Assembly: GCA_017744355.1 (NCBI GenBank)
Contig: JAGIBK010000004.1
Location: forward strand, 186,001 to 250,000
DNA length: 64,000 bases
Direction of reading: 5' to 3'
Source of the DNA: a bacterium
Lineage (GTDB): Bacteria > Cyanobacteriota > Sericytochromatia > S15B-MN24 > UBA4093
A program made the position numbers and the translations under genes. The notes beneath the pieces were generated by a model, which searched no databases, was not told where the DNA came from, and saw only the letters and a list, made by a program, of their open reading frames with translations. Below are positions 35,388 through 44,659 of this stretch, one piece after another. Every line of letters begins with the position of its first letter. Position 1 is the first letter of the stretch.

Positions 35388-36884
35388 TCAAGGCAGTTGC
35401 AGGACGCGGGGCTTCGACTGGCCGTAGTAGCTCGAGCCACGGAACTTGCCACCCTGCTTCCAGTACTTGACGAAGTGGTAGAGCTTCTTGCCCTTGATCT
35501 GGCCGGAGATGCCGAAGCTACCCTTCGTCCCGACGGTGGGCGCCGAGGGGAACGGCAAGATGTCGGTCCGGGAGTCGTCCGGATCCTCGCGCAGCACGCC
35601 CTGGTACACGGCGTCGGCATAGCCGGGCTTGAGGCCCCAGTGGATGCTCTGGAGCGCGCCCGAGCGGGGCTCCTCGAAGACCACGTCATCCCAGGCCAGG
35701 TCCATGTCCACGAAGACCGGCCGATCGAGCAGCACCTGCACCGCCTCGGAAACCGCCACGCCCACGGTGTTGGGCAGCATCTCCGGGTTGCGGAAGACGA
35801 CCTGGTACTCGCCTTCTTCCAGCACGTTGTGGAAGACGTAGCGGCCGTTCGCGTCGGTGGTGGCCGTCTCGGCGACGTTCACGTAGTCGTTGCCCACCTT
35901 GCGCTTGAGGGCCGCGATCAGGGGCTTGGGATAAGCGCCGCCGGGCAGCATGGAGCTGAAGAGGCGACCCTCCAGGTGCGTAAAGTGAGCCGGCACGGGC
36001 GAAACTGCGGGTGCGGGAGTGGGGGCGGGGACAGGCGTCGCAGCCGGAGTCGGCACCGGGGCGGGCTCGGGGGCCTTCGCCGGGGCGGGCGCGGAGTAGA
36101 AGAGGCGGGTCCCGATACCGGCCAGGATCGTCTGGACGGGCAGGCCATAGGTATCGTTCGGCGCGTAGTAGTAGTTGGCCTGCAGGTAGCTTGCGTTGTT
36201 GAGGCTAAAACGGATCCCTGCGCTGTGCTGCAACTCGGTGCCAGCGATCGCAAAGGCCCCCTGCGCCGCGTTGACCACGTTCGAGCGCGCGCTCAGGCCG
36301 TAACCCAGGCCCAGCCGCTCCCAGGTCCAGTCGATGCCGCCCTCAGCACCCGCCATGGTGCGGTTGGACATGACGGCGAGCAAGGGCGAGAGATAGAGAT
36401 TGAAGCCGCCGAGGGTGCGCATGCCATTGAGCTTGAGCTCCAGGCCCTGCGCGAGCGAGCCCGGCATGTAGCCTCCCATCGGCGATGCCAGGCCCGTGGT
36501 CGGGGCCGTCGTGAAGTAGAGGTCGGAGCGGTAGTGGGCCGCCCAACCGAGCGACCAGTCCGCCAGCGGAGCGAGCGGGCCGCGAAGGCCGATCTCGTTG
36601 AGCGGGCCCATGTTGGCCAGCAGCAAGAGACGGTCGGTGAGGCGCGCCTGGAAGGAGATCTGCCCGCCCACGAGCGAGGCCTCGCTACTCGGGTAATTGA
36701 CCACCCCGCCCAGCAGGTTCATGTCGATGTCGCCCGCCTTGTCCAGGTAGCGCGGCGCGATGTTGAGGCCGCCTGCCGTCAGGCTGTTCTCAAGCCGCTT
36801 GAGCTCGGGAGCGGCCATCGCGGGAAGCGCGACGGTGGAGGCGAGGAGGGCGGCCACGAAGGCCCGACGGTGGAGGCTGGTCAT
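35388..36884 (-). CDS. Outer-membrane barrel-like protein with Pro-rich linker and regulatory-like domain
   Basis: 498 residues with a signal peptide (cleavage near AMAA). Residues ~30-265 look like beta-barrel strands (SFQARLTDRLLLLANMG, LGLGYGLSARSNVV, QANYYYAPNDTYGLPV). A Pro/Ala linker (~270-305) leads to a carboxypeptidase-regulatory-like domain (~310-385; TTDANGRYVFHNVLEEGEYQ) and a basic C-terminal region. The barrel could display the C-terminal domain at either face. It lies 20 bases upstream of the lipoprotein at 35367 on the same strand, so they are probably co-transcribed. Confidence 0.75.
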   Translation of the reverse strand: MTSLHRRAFVAALLASTVALPAMAAPELKRLENSLTAGGLNIAPRYLDKAGDIDMNLLGGVVNYPSSEASLVGGQISFQARLTDRLLLLANMGPLNEIGLRGPLAPLADWSLGWAAHYRSDLYFTTAPTTGLASPMGGYMPGSLAQGLELKLNGMRTLGGFNLYLSPLLAVMSNRTMAGAEGGIDWTWERLGLGYGLSARSNVVNAAQGAFAIAGTELQHSAGIRFSLNNASYLQANYYYAPNDTYGLPVQTILAGIGTRLFYSAPAPAKAPEPAPVPTPAATPVPAPTPAPAVSPVPAHFTHLEGRLFSSMLPGGAYPKPLIAALKRKVGNDYVNVAETATTDANGRYVFHNVLEEGEYQVVFRNPEMLPNTVGVAVSEAVQVLLDRPVFVDMDLAWDDVVFEEPRSGALQSIHWGLKPGYADAVYQGVLREDPDDSRTDILPFPSAPTVGTKGSFGISGQIKGKKLYHFVKYWKQGGKFRGSSYYGQSKPRVLQLP

Positions 36885-36994
36885 GCGAGAAGCATCCTTC
36901 CAGGATTACGATGAAGAGGCAGGGGATCACCAAGGACAGGAATCACCCGGAAAAGGCCAGGCGGATGCCCTGCACCCGCCCGGCGATTCGAGGT

Positions 36995-37828
36995 TTAGGG
37001 GGGGGGAGGGGCGGGAGCATCGAACCGGACGCTGAGGGCCCCGTTATTGGACGTCGCCGTAAAGCTCCCCGTCGCACCCGGACCATAAACCTGCAGGTTA
37101 GGTGCAACCAAGTCAATGGCGATGATCGTATTCGACGAGTTGTTGGCGATGATCAGCGAGGCGGTGGCCGTGCTCACGCTCTTGGTGAAATTGTACTGAA
37201 AATTAGAGCTAGGCTGCCCATTGACGGTGAAGTTGCTATAACTACCCAGGATGTTGACGTCGAAGGACGAAGGCGCAGCCACGGTGATGGTCTCGTCTTC
37301 ATGGATGAGGTCGCCATCGGTGACCACGATGCTACTGGTGGCCTCGGCCTTGAACAGACGGTTGATCAGCTTGACGGGCAGGCTCACGATGCTGGGCGCC
37401 AGGCTCCGGCCGACCGAAACGTCACGGTACGAGCCCGTGTCAGTGGTGGAGATGAGGTCGTCCGTCGCCTCTCCCGTCGCCTTGTAGGCGAAGGCCCGGA
37501 TCCGGTAGGTCGTGTCGTGGTGCAGGTTCTTGAAGGTCACCGGCTCATTCAACGAAGCGGCACCCACATCAACCTTCACCTCGCCGGCGCCCCGCACCAC
37601 GGCGGTCTCGGTGGCCCCATCCCAGGTGTAGAGCTTGAGGACCAGGTGGTTGATGCTCGACTTGGTGTAGGGCGTCAAGCCGGGGGCCTGGGTGCGGAAC
37701 TGGCCGTCCTGCACCGCCGCGAGCACCGACAGGGAGGCGTCGCCGGCGCCGGTCGTGCCGACCAGGGGGCCGGCACAACCCGAGAGCAGGGTGGCGCCGA
37801 GCGCCATGAGGGCCACATTCTTTTTCAT
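36995..37828 (-). CDS. Lipoprotein of the tandem family (copy A of recent duplication)
   Basis: 277 residues; lipobox LLSGC (Cys18). The first ~170 residues are nearly the same as those of the gene at 37917. They carry the core motifs LVLKLYTWDGATETAVVRG, NLHHDTTYRIRAFAYKATG and EATDDLISTTDTGSYRDVSV. The last ~90 residues differ strongly (NFTVNGQPSS retained, the rest diverged). A run of nine C on the coding strand directly before the stop (PAPPPP end) could slip and change the C-terminus. Surface exposure is inferred from the variable tail, not shown. Confidence 0.83.
   Translation of the reverse strand: MKKNVALMALGATLLSGCAGPLVGTTGAGDASLSVLAAVQDGQFRTQAPGLTPYTKSSINHLVLKLYTWDGATETAVVRGAGEVKVDVGAASLNEPVTFKNLHHDTTYRIRAFAYKATGEATDDLISTTDTGSYRDVSVGRSLAPSIVSLPVKLINRLFKAEATSSIVVTDGDLIHEDETITVAAPSSFDVNILGSYSNFTVNGQPSSNFQYNFTKSVSTATASLIIANNSSNTIIAIDLVAPNLQVYGPGATGSFTATSNNGALSVRFDAPAPPPP
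37311..37828. repeat. Ungapped ~518-base duplication (other copy 38236-38753)
   Basis: The block matches 38236-38753 at a constant offset of 925 bases with no gaps that I can see and most positions identical, covering the signal peptide and core of two neighbouring lipoprotein genes. The flanking C-terminal coding parts are much less alike. Confidence 0.85.
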
Positions 37829-37916
37829 GCGCGCATTACTCCTAAAGTAAGCAAAAAAGCGGCGAAAATCCCCCGAGGATGGGCTGAGCGCGCTTACCCG
37901 CGCGGCAAGCCGAAAA

Positions 37917-38753
37917 CTAACCCCGAGGAGTCTCGATCACGACGTTGAGCGTTCCATTCTGAGCCTGAACCATCAAACTCCCCGTCGCACCGACGGGGAT
38001 GAGCACCCAGTTGGTCGCGTTATCCGAGTTGTTCAGGTCTCGAGCAAAGAAGGTCTCCGAGCCGTTGTTGGCGATGGTCAACAACGCGGTGGCCGTGCTC
38101 ACGCTCGGGGTGTAGCGGTAAGTGTCAACGCTGCTGGGGTCGCCATTGACGGTGAAATTGTCCCAGACGCCCGCGATGGCGAGGTTGAAGGACGTGGGAA
38201 CAGGAACGGTAATCGCCTCGTCCTCGTTGACGAGATCGCCATCGGTGACCACGATGCTGCTTGTGGCCTCGGCCTTGAACAGGCGGTTGATCAGCTTGAC
38301 GGGCAGGCTCACGATGCTGGGCGCCAGGCTCCGGCCGACCGAAACGTCACGGTACGAGCCCGTGTCCGTGGTGGAGATGAGGTCATCCGTCGCCTCTCCG
38401 GTCGCCTTGTAGGCGAAGGCCCGGATCCGGTAGGTCGTATCGGGGTGCAGGTTCTTGAAGGTCACCGGCTCATCCAGCACCTCGGCGCCCACCTCGGCCT
38501 TGAGCTCGACGCCCCCTCGCATGACGGGGCTCTCGTTGGACCCGTCGAGGGTGTAGAGCTTGAGGACCAGGTGGTTGATGTTCGACTTGGTGTAGGGCGA
38601 CAAGCCAGGGGCCTGGGTGCGGAACTGGCCGTCCTGCACCGCCGTGACCACCGACAGGGAGGCATCGCCAGCACCGGTCGTGCCGACCAGGGGGCCGGCA
38701 CAACCCGCGAGCAGGATGGCGCCGAGCGCCGTGAGGGCATAAGTCTTTTTCAT
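37917..38753 (-). CDS. Lipoprotein of the tandem family (copy B of recent duplication)
   Basis: 278 residues from the ATG at 38753 (MKKTYALTALGAILLAGC, lipobox Cys18); the frame continues upstream without a ribosome site. The core is shared with copy A. The C-terminal domain (~188-278) reads PTSFNLAIAGVWDNFTVNG and resembles the tail of the paralogue at 38847 (GITITGVWDNFTVNGQPNG) more than that of copy A. This mosaic pattern suggests exchange of segments between paralogues. Confidence 0.83.
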   Translation of the reverse strand: MKKTYALTALGAILLAGCAGPLVGTTGAGDASLSVVTAVQDGQFRTQAPGLSPYTKSNINHLVLKLYTLDGSNESPVMRGGVELKAEVGAEVLDEPVTFKNLHPDTTYRIRAFAYKATGEATDDLISTTDTGSYRDVSVGRSLAPSIVSLPVKLINRLFKAEATSSIVVTDGDLVNEDEAITVPVPTSFNLAIAGVWDNFTVNGDPSSVDTYRYTPSVSTATALLTIANNGSETFFARDLNNSDNATNWVLIPVGATGSLMVQAQNGTLNVVIETPRG

Positions 38754-38846
38754 CGAGGCGTGACTCTCCGTGAAGATGGGGGCAACTGATCGCGAGCGAA
38801 GCGGGCGCGGACCGGGTGGGCGAGACACGTCCGCCCGATCAGGCTA

Positions 38847-39701
38847 CTAAGTCGGACCCATGACCTCGACGTCGAGGGCTCCATCCTGGGAATAAACCGT
38901 CACGCTCCCCGTCGCGCCGATGGGGAAGTGCACCCCGTTGGACGGGTTCGGGTTGTTGTAGTCCCGGACATAAAAGTCGTCCGCCCCGTAGTTATTGACA
39001 GGCAAGGACACCGTGGCCGCGCTCACGCGTGGGGTGTAACGGTAGGTGTAGCCCACGCCGTTGGGCTGGCCATTGACGGTGAAGTTGTCCCAGACGCCCG
39101 TAATGGTAATCCCCAAGGGGGCCTGCGCGATGGCGATGTCCTCGAAGTCGGTGTCGTAGCCGCCCGGCGTCACGTCGATGCTGCTGGTGCCCTCCGCCCG
39201 GAAGAGGCGGTTCTTGAGCTGCACGACCAGATTCCCGACGGTGGGGCGCTGATCCGTGACGACCGTGATCTGCAGGTTGGAGCTCGCGGCTTCCGAGATG
39301 ACGTTGTCCTGCGCGTCGAGGGCGACGGCCTTGAGGAGGTAGGTGGTGTTCGGGTGCAGGTTGGTGAAGCCTACCGGCTGCCCGAGATCCGCGTTCAGGA
39401 TCTCCTTGGTGAGCGGCACGTTGTTCGCGTTGATCACGGCGCTCTCCGTGCCGTTGGCCACCCGGAAGAGGCTGAGGCGCAGCTTCGCCACGTCGGACTG
39501 AGCGTATGGCAGCAGATTGTTGGTGGGAAGCGTCTGGGTGCGGTAGCCGCCGGCGGCGACCTGCGGCCACACCTGGAGGCTGGCCTTACCCGAGGCGAGG
39601 CTGGCGACATCGAGCTGGGGCACCTTGCCGAGGGGCACGTAGGCACAGCCCACGAGCGAGACGCTGGCCGCGAGCGCCAACGCGAAACGAGCGAAAGACA
39701 T
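38847..39701 (-). CDS. Lipoprotein of the tandem family
   Basis: 284 residues; the ATG at 39701 has a textbook AAGGAGG site. Lipobox SLVGC (~Cys19) followed by AYVPLGKVPQLD. Core motifs: LRLSLFRVANGTESAVI and TNLHPNTTYLLKAVALDAQD. The C-terminal domain includes GVWDNFTVNGQPNG and YRYTPRVSAATVSLPV, shared in outline with copy B at 37917. The arrangement suggests one conserved beta-sandwich plus an exchangeable tail. Confidence 0.83.
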   Translation of the reverse strand: MSFARFALALAASVSLVGCAYVPLGKVPQLDVASLASGKASLQVWPQVAAGGYRTQTLPTNNLLPYAQSDVAKLRLSLFRVANGTESAVINANNVPLTKEILNADLGQPVGFTNLHPNTTYLLKAVALDAQDNVISEAASSNLQITVVTDQRPTVGNLVVQLKNRLFRAEGTSSIDVTPGGYDTDFEDIAIAQAPLGITITGVWDNFTVNGQPNGVGYTYRYTPRVSAATVSLPVNNYGADDFYVRDYNNPNPSNGVHFPIGATGSVTVYSQDGALDVEVMGPT

Positions 39702-39744
39702 CGAAACCTCCTTGAAGGAAGTGGTGAGAGAGCGGTGAAAGAGG

Positions 39745-40518
39745 CTAGGTTTCGCCACCGGGAGGGGTGGCATCGAGCGTGATCGAGCCCGTCGCGGCAT
39801 TGGTCTCGGTGGTGGTCGTCACGTCGAAGAACTTGGTATCAAGCGGCACGTTGGAGGCGTTCACGGCCACCGCCACCAGCCGGTAAGTCGTATTGGCCCC
39901 CAGGCTGCCGAGCATATAGGTCGCGGGCAGGCTGGCAAGAGGGATGCTCCCCGTCGCGAGCACAGTGACACCCCGCCTCAGCGTCACCTCGACATGGTGC
40001 GTGAGGCCGGGATTCGTGATGGCGATCCGGACCGAGCTCGTGGCGGCGAAGTCCTTATCGATCAGACGGACCGGGACGGTGTCGACCGTGGGGCGATCGC
40101 CGGTGGTGACCTCGATGTCGCGGTAGGAGGCCGAATCGAGGCTGATCAGGTCCACCGACGCGGTGCCCGGAGCGCTGTAAGCGTAGGCCCTGACGCGGTA
40201 GTTCGTCTGGCTGTGCAGGCCGCCGAAGACCAGCGATGAGCCCAGCTTCGTTCCGGGCAGATCCTGGACCAGGGGCACGCCACCCACGAGCACCGGGCTC
40301 TCGCCACCGCCCGACACCGTGAAGAGCTGGACGCGCAGGTGGTTGATGTCACTCGCCTGGTAGGGGTTGATGGTCGCCTGCGCCCGGAAGGCCCCGGCGT
40401 CGACCTGCGGGGTCAGGACCAGGGAGCCCGCGGGGGTGGTGCGCGTCGCCGGAGAGGTGGAGACGCACCCCACCATCAGCAGCGAGAGCGAAGCGAGCAG
40501 GGCAAGACGAGATCGCAA
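39745..40518 (-). CDS. Lipoprotein of the tandem family, TTG start likely
   Basis: 257 residues from the TTG at 40518, preferred because GGAGG lies 8 bases ahead; the in-frame ATG at 40533 actually overlaps that ribosome site. Signal peptide MRSRLALLASLSLLMVGC with lipobox. Core motifs: LRVQLFTVSGGGESPVLVGG, GGLHSQTNYRVRAYAYSAPG, TASVDLIS. A second sandwich repeat follows (~160-245; LGANTTYRLVAVAVNASN). It is the first gene of the lipoprotein run on this strand. Confidence 0.8.
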   Translation of the reverse strand: MRSRLALLASLSLLMVGCVSTSPATRTTPAGSLVLTPQVDAGAFRAQATINPYQASDINHLRVQLFTVSGGGESPVLVGGVPLVQDLPGTKLGSSLVFGGLHSQTNYRVRAYAYSAPGTASVDLISLDSASYRDIEVTTGDRPTVDTVPVRLIDKDFAATSSVRIAITNPGLTHHVEVTLRRGVTVLATGSIPLASLPATYMLGSLGANTTYRLVAVAVNASNVPLDTKFFDVTTTTETNAATGSITLDATPPGGET

Positions 40519-40618
40519 AAGGGTTACCTCCATGACATCCGGATGCCAACGGATTCACGAGCACGAAAGCCCGCCGAACGGCCATCAGCAACAATAACGT
40601 CATAAAGGGTGAGGAGTC

Positions 40619-40638
40619 ATGAGGGGTACCCCCCTCAT
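40619..40638. terminator. Small hairpin between tadC and the lipoprotein run
   Basis: Perfect 8-base stem ATGAGGGG / CCCCTCAT with a TACC loop, about 45 bases past the tadC stop on minus. There is no adjacent U-run, so terminator function is tentative. Confidence 0.4.
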
Positions 40639-40684
40639 CTACCGAGCTTTTGGTGAATCGTCGATAAAGAAACCGTGAGGAACC

Positions 40685-41602
40685 TCAGCGACCAAGGAAC
40701 AAGCTCAGGAGCAGGGGCGCGAAGATAATGACGAAGATGGTTGGGAAGATGAGAAAGACGGTCGGGAAGGTCAGCTTCAGGGTCGCCTTCTGGGCCATCT
40801 CCTGGGCGCGCTGCCAGCGGGCCTCGCGCAGCACCTCGCTCTGCACCCTCAGGGTCTTGGCGATCGAAGCACCCATGGCCTCGGCCTGGACCATGGCGAC
40901 CGCCACCGAATTGAGCTCCTTGAGGCCCGCGCGCTTGCCGAGCTCGCGAAGGGCCTCGGCGCGCGGACGGCCGAGCTGGACCTCCTTGAGGGTACGCTCC
41001 AGCTCGTCACGCAACGGATGCGGCTTGCTGAGCTCGACGACCTTGGCCATGGCGGCTTGCAGCGAGAGGCCCGCCTCGACGCAGGTGGTGAGCAGATCCA
41101 GGGTGGTCGGCATGGACCGGATGATCTGGTTCTGGCGCTTCTCGGTCGCGGTCTTGAGCCGCTGGGGCGGCAGGATGTAGCCCACGTAGCAGGCGCCGGC
41201 GGCCCCCGCGATCGCCACGGGCCAGGCAAGCTCCAGCACGATCCAGTTGGCCGCGCACCAGAGCACGATGAGGATCCCCGCCCACAGGAACTGCTGGGCA
41301 AGAAACTGGGCCGGGGTGGTCTTGTAGTCGCCCGAGGCCTGGAGCTTGCGGATGATGGCGAGCTCCTGCTCGGGCGTCAGGCGCTGCTCGGCGAAGGGCT
41401 TGAGGCGCGCCTCGATGATCGAGAGGTACTTGCTCGATCCCGCCGTGTTCGTTTCGGCGGGCTCCTCGAAGACCACGCGCTTGCCGACCGAGCGCGATCG
41501 CTTCAGGCGCTTCTCGACCTTGCTCTTGCCCTTGGGCTTGGCGAAGGCCAGCACCAGGATGGCGACGGCCGCGACGATGAGCAGGAAGACCAAAAACAGC
41601 AT
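40685..41602 (-). CDS. tadC: Tad pilus inner-membrane platform protein TadC
   Basis: 305 residues with an N-terminal TM, a basic linker (PKGKSKVEKRLKRSRS), a T2SS GspF-type domain (~140-270; TLDLLTTCVEAGLSLQAAMA is its signature) and a C-terminal TM pair (LTFPTVFLIFPTIFVIIFAP). It pairs with TadB to transfer ATPase motion to Flp pilin in the inner membrane. Last gene of the tad operon, 12 bases after tadB. Confidence 0.93.
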   Translation of the reverse strand: MLFLVFLLIVAAVAILVLAFAKPKGKSKVEKRLKRSRSVGKRVVFEEPAETNTAGSSKYLSIIEARLKPFAEQRLTPEQELAIIRKLQASGDYKTTPAQFLAQQFLWAGILIVLWCAANWIVLELAWPVAIAGAAGACYVGYILPPQRLKTATEKRQNQIIRSMPTTLDLLTTCVEAGLSLQAAMAKVVELSKPHPLRDELERTLKEVQLGRPRAEALRELGKRAGLKELNSVAVAMVQAEAMGASIAKTLRVQSEVLREARWQRAQEMAQKATLKLTFPTVFLIFPTIFVIIFAPLLLSLFLGR

Positions 41603-41614
41603 GACCCGGATCTC

Positions 41615-42481
41615 CTACACGTCGATCGCGACGATGCGCGAAATGACGAAGCCGCCGAGCCCGATCATGAGGCCGCACACCCCGATGATCCCCCAGCCGA
41701 AGGGGTGGGTGAACAGGATCCCCATCCGCTCCGGCATGATGAGGTAGAGCATGCAGTAGAGGCCCACCGGCAGCATGGAGAGGATGGCCCCCGACATGCG
41801 GCCCTGGGTGGTGAGGGTGCGGATCTGACCCTGCATCTTCTTGCGATCGCGCATGGTGGTGGCGAGGTTATCGAGGATCTCGGCCAGGTTGCCGCCCGTC
41901 TGGCGCTGGATGATGACGGCCATTCCGAAGATCTCCAGGTCGTCGTTGGGCATGCGATCGAGCCAGTTGCGGATGGCCACGTCGAGGGCGGTACCGACCC
42001 GCAGTTCGTGCAGGACCTCGGAGACCTCGGCCGACATGGGGTCGGTGAATTCCTCGACCACCAATTCCAGGGCCTGCTGGACGCTGTTGCCCGCCTTCAC
42101 CGCGTTGGCGACCACCCCCACCATGTCCGGGAGCTGCTCCTCGAAGTCCTTGCAGTACTTCCGGTACAGGACGTTGAGGTACTGGTCCGCTCCGAACCAC
42201 GACACCGCCCCGAAGACCGCCGCCATGAAGAGGCGCCCGAGCACGCCCGCCCCGATGAGCAGGCCCAAGAGGGCGGTGACCCCCGTCAGGATCTGCTGGA
42301 AGCGCTGGAAGCGCTCGTTAGAAAAGGGATTGCGGGTACGGCGCAGGCGGAGACCTACCCCGCTACGGTAGGTATCGAGCTTCTCGACCAGGGATCCGCC
42401 GTACTTCTGGAAGACCAGGTAGGCGACGATCGCCGCCGAGAGGGCGACGAGCAGGACGACCAGGATCAGGCGAATGTCCAC
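41615..42481 (-). CDS. tadB: Tad pilus inner-membrane platform protein TadB
   Basis: 288 residues. N-terminal TM (LILVVLLVALSAAIVAYLVF), cytoplasmic linker, two TMs near 65-100, GspF-type domain (LPDMVGVVANAVKAGNSVQQ; MAVIIQRQTGGNLAEILDNL) and C-terminal TM pair. Works with TadC as the platform under the pilus. It starts 12 bases after the fused ATPase gene. Confidence 0.93.
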   Translation of the reverse strand: MDIRLILVVLLVALSAAIVAYLVFQKYGGSLVEKLDTYRSGVGLRLRRTRNPFSNERFQRFQQILTGVTALLGLLIGAGVLGRLFMAAVFGAVSWFGADQYLNVLYRKYCKDFEEQLPDMVGVVANAVKAGNSVQQALELVVEEFTDPMSAEVSEVLHELRVGTALDVAIRNWLDRMPNDDLEIFGMAVIIQRQTGGNLAEILDNLATTMRDRKKMQGQIRTLTTQGRMSGAILSMLPVGLYCMLYLIMPERMGILFTHPFGWGIIGVCGLMIGLGGFVISRIVAIDV

Positions 42482-42493
42482 CTCGGGCTCCTA

Positions 42494-44656
42494 TCAGGAA
42501 AGCGACATGCCGCCCGCGCCGAACTTCAGGCCCACCCGGGCGAACTGATCGGCAGCGTTGGGCACCAGGCCCGTGTAGCGGAACTGACCGACCACGCGGC
42601 CCTGCGCATCGACGGTCTCCTGGTCGTAGGCGAAGAGGTCCTGCATCACGATGGTGTCGCTCTCCATCCCGGCGACTTCCGAGATGCGGGTGATCTTGCG
42701 CGAGCCGTCCTTGAGGCGCGAGATCTGCACGATGATCTGGATGGCGCTCGCGATCTGCTCGCGGATGGCACGGCTCGGTAGCTCCACGCCGCCCATCAGG
42801 ACCATGGTCTCGAGGCGGGACAGGGCGTCGCGCGGGCTGTTGGCGTGGCCCGTGGCAAGGCTGCCGTCGTGACCGGTGTTCATAGCCTGGAGCATGTCGA
42901 GGGCCTCGCCGCCACGGACCTCACCCACGATGATGCGGTCGGGGCGCATACGCAAGCTGTTGCGCACCAGGTCGCGGATGGCGATCGCCCCGGTCCCTTC
43001 CAGGTTGGGCGGCCGGCTCTCCAGCGAGATGACGTGATCCTGGTGGAGCTTCAGTTCGGCGGCATCCTCGATGGTCACGATGCGCTCGTCGCTGGGGATG
43101 AAGCCCGAGAGCACGTTGAGCAAGGTGGTCTTACCCGAGCCCGTCCCCCCCGAGATGAAGACGTTGAGCTTGGCGAGGATGCTGCACTTGAGGAAGTGCG
43201 CCATGTCCTGGTTCAAGGAACCGAACTTGACCAGGTCCTCGATGCCGAGCCGGTAGTTCGGGAACTTTCGGATGGTGATGGTCGAGCCCGTGAGCGCCAA
43301 AGGCGGGATGATCACGTTGACGCGGCTACCGTCCGGCAAGCGCGCGTCGCACATGGGCGAGCTCTCGTCCACCCGTCGCCCGATGGGGGCCACGATCCGG
43401 TCGATCACGACGCGCAGCTGCTTCTCGTCGGTGAAGGTGTCCGGGGTGCGGGTCAGCTTGCCGCTGCGCTCCACGTAGATGGTCCGGTGGCCGTTGACCA
43501 TGACTTCGGTGACCGCCGGATCCGCCAGGAAGCGCTCCAGGGGCCCGAAGCCCACCGCCTCGTCGGCGATCGCGTTGATGAAGGCCACGCGCTCGGCGCG
43601 GTTGCGCAGGGGCACGTCCTCGAGCTGGTCGAGGATCTCGGCCGTCACCTCCAGCACCTTCTCGCGGATCTCGCCCTTGCGCGTGGGGTCCGCCAGGTAC
43701 TCCAGGCTCAGGTTGAAGCGCTTGAGCGCCTCGACCAGCTCCCGGTGCACCTCGCGTCTCAGCTCCACGAGCGCCTCGTCGACCACGGGCGCCTGGTGGG
43801 GAACGACCGCCTTCACCTCGCTGCCTGCACTCGAAGGGGCGACCGACGCGCTCGGGCCCGGAGCCGCCTGCGTGACGGGCCGCTCGGTAGCGCGGGCGAG
43901 CACGCCCTTGGCGGCGCTTTCGAGGTTGGTCGCGCTCTGCGCGAGGGCGCGAGCCCCCAGCTGCAGGATCCCCGCCGAGACGGGGTGGCTGGGCTGCTTG
44001 AGGACGATGGGCTCGCCCCGATTGAGCGAGGCGACGACCGCGCCGCTGGAGGGCACCTGGCCGATGAGCGGCCGCTCCAGGTGCTCGGTAATGTCATCGG
44101 GGCCCAGCTCGTCCACGCTGCCGGCGCGATTGAGGACCACGTGGATCTTCTCCAGGGGGAAGCGCAGCGCGCGCGCCTGGTCGATGACCGCCTTGGAGGC
44201 GTTGAGGGTCGTGATGTCCGGGGTGACGAGCAACAAGACGACGCTCGCCATGTCGAAGAGGGCAACCATCGCCTCGTGGCCGAGGTTCGGGAAGCTGGTG
44301 TCGGCCACGACCAATTCGTGGTCGCGCGCAAGCTCACGAGCGATCGAAGCCACGTCCGCCGCGCGCGGCACGAGAGCCTCTCCAACCGGCGGTGCGGCCA
44401 AGAGCGACACCCCCGACTCGTGCTCGGCAAGCGCATCGTCGAGGGCCTTGGCGCCGCGGACCACATCCGCCCAGTTGCCGGGGGGCGGGTCTAGATCCAA
44501 GTAGGAAGCCTGCGAGCCCCCGCCCATCCAGTCCAGGTCCCAGAGGGCGGTCGCGCGCTTGGTTCGCCGGGCGATCGCCACCGCGAGGTTGCCCGCGATG
44601 ACCGAACGCCCGAGACCTCCCTTGGCACCGAAGACCAGGATCAAGCGGGATGCCAT
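42494..44656 (-). CDS. TadZ(CpaE)-TadA(CpaF) fusion ATPase of the Tad pilus
   Basis: 720 residues. Residues ~1-245 are a MinD/ParA-like TadZ domain. Its deviant Walker A reads GAKGGLGRS: the signature Lys12 is kept but the second Lys is Arg17, so ATP hydrolysis may be weak. A linker (~250-290, Ala/Pro/Ser) joins it to TadA (~295-690), with Walker [10 protein letters not shown] near 500, the Asp/Walker B region [17 protein letters not shown] and [15 protein letters not shown]. TadZ normally sets pilus position and TadA powers assembly and retraction; fusing them would lock localisation to the motor. Confidence 0.93.
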   Translation of the reverse strand: MASRLILVFGAKGGLGRSVIAGNLAVAIARRTKRATALWDLDWMGGGSQASYLDLDPPPGNWADVVRGAKALDDALAEHESGVSLLAAPPVGEALVPRAADVASIARELARDHELVVADTSFPNLGHEAMVALFDMASVVLLLVTPDITTLNASKAVIDQARALRFPLEKIHVVLNRAGSVDELGPDDITEHLERPLIGQVPSSGAVVASLNRGEPIVLKQPSHPVSAGILQLGARALAQSATNLESAAKGVLARATERPVTQAAPGPSASVAPSSAGSEVKAVVPHQAPVVDEALVELRREVHRELVEALKRFNLSLEYLADPTRKGEIREKVLEVTAEILDQLEDVPLRNRAERVAFINAIADEAVGFGPLERFLADPAVTEVMVNGHRTIYVERSGKLTRTPDTFTDEKQLRVVIDRIVAPIGRRVDESSPMCDARLPDGSRVNVIIPPLALTGSTITIRKFPNYRLGIEDLVKFGSLNQDMAHFLKCSILAKLNVFISGGTGSGKTTLLNVLSGFIPSDERIVTIEDAAELKLHQDHVISLESRPPNLEGTGAIAIRDLVRNSLRMRPDRIIVGEVRGGEALDMLQAMNTGHDGSLATGHANSPRDALSRLETMVLMGGVELPSRAIREQIASAIQIIVQISRLKDGSRKITRISEVAGMESDTIVMQDLFAYDQETVDAQGRVVGQFRYTGLVPNAADQFARVGLKFGAGGMSLS

Positions 44657-44659
44657 GGC

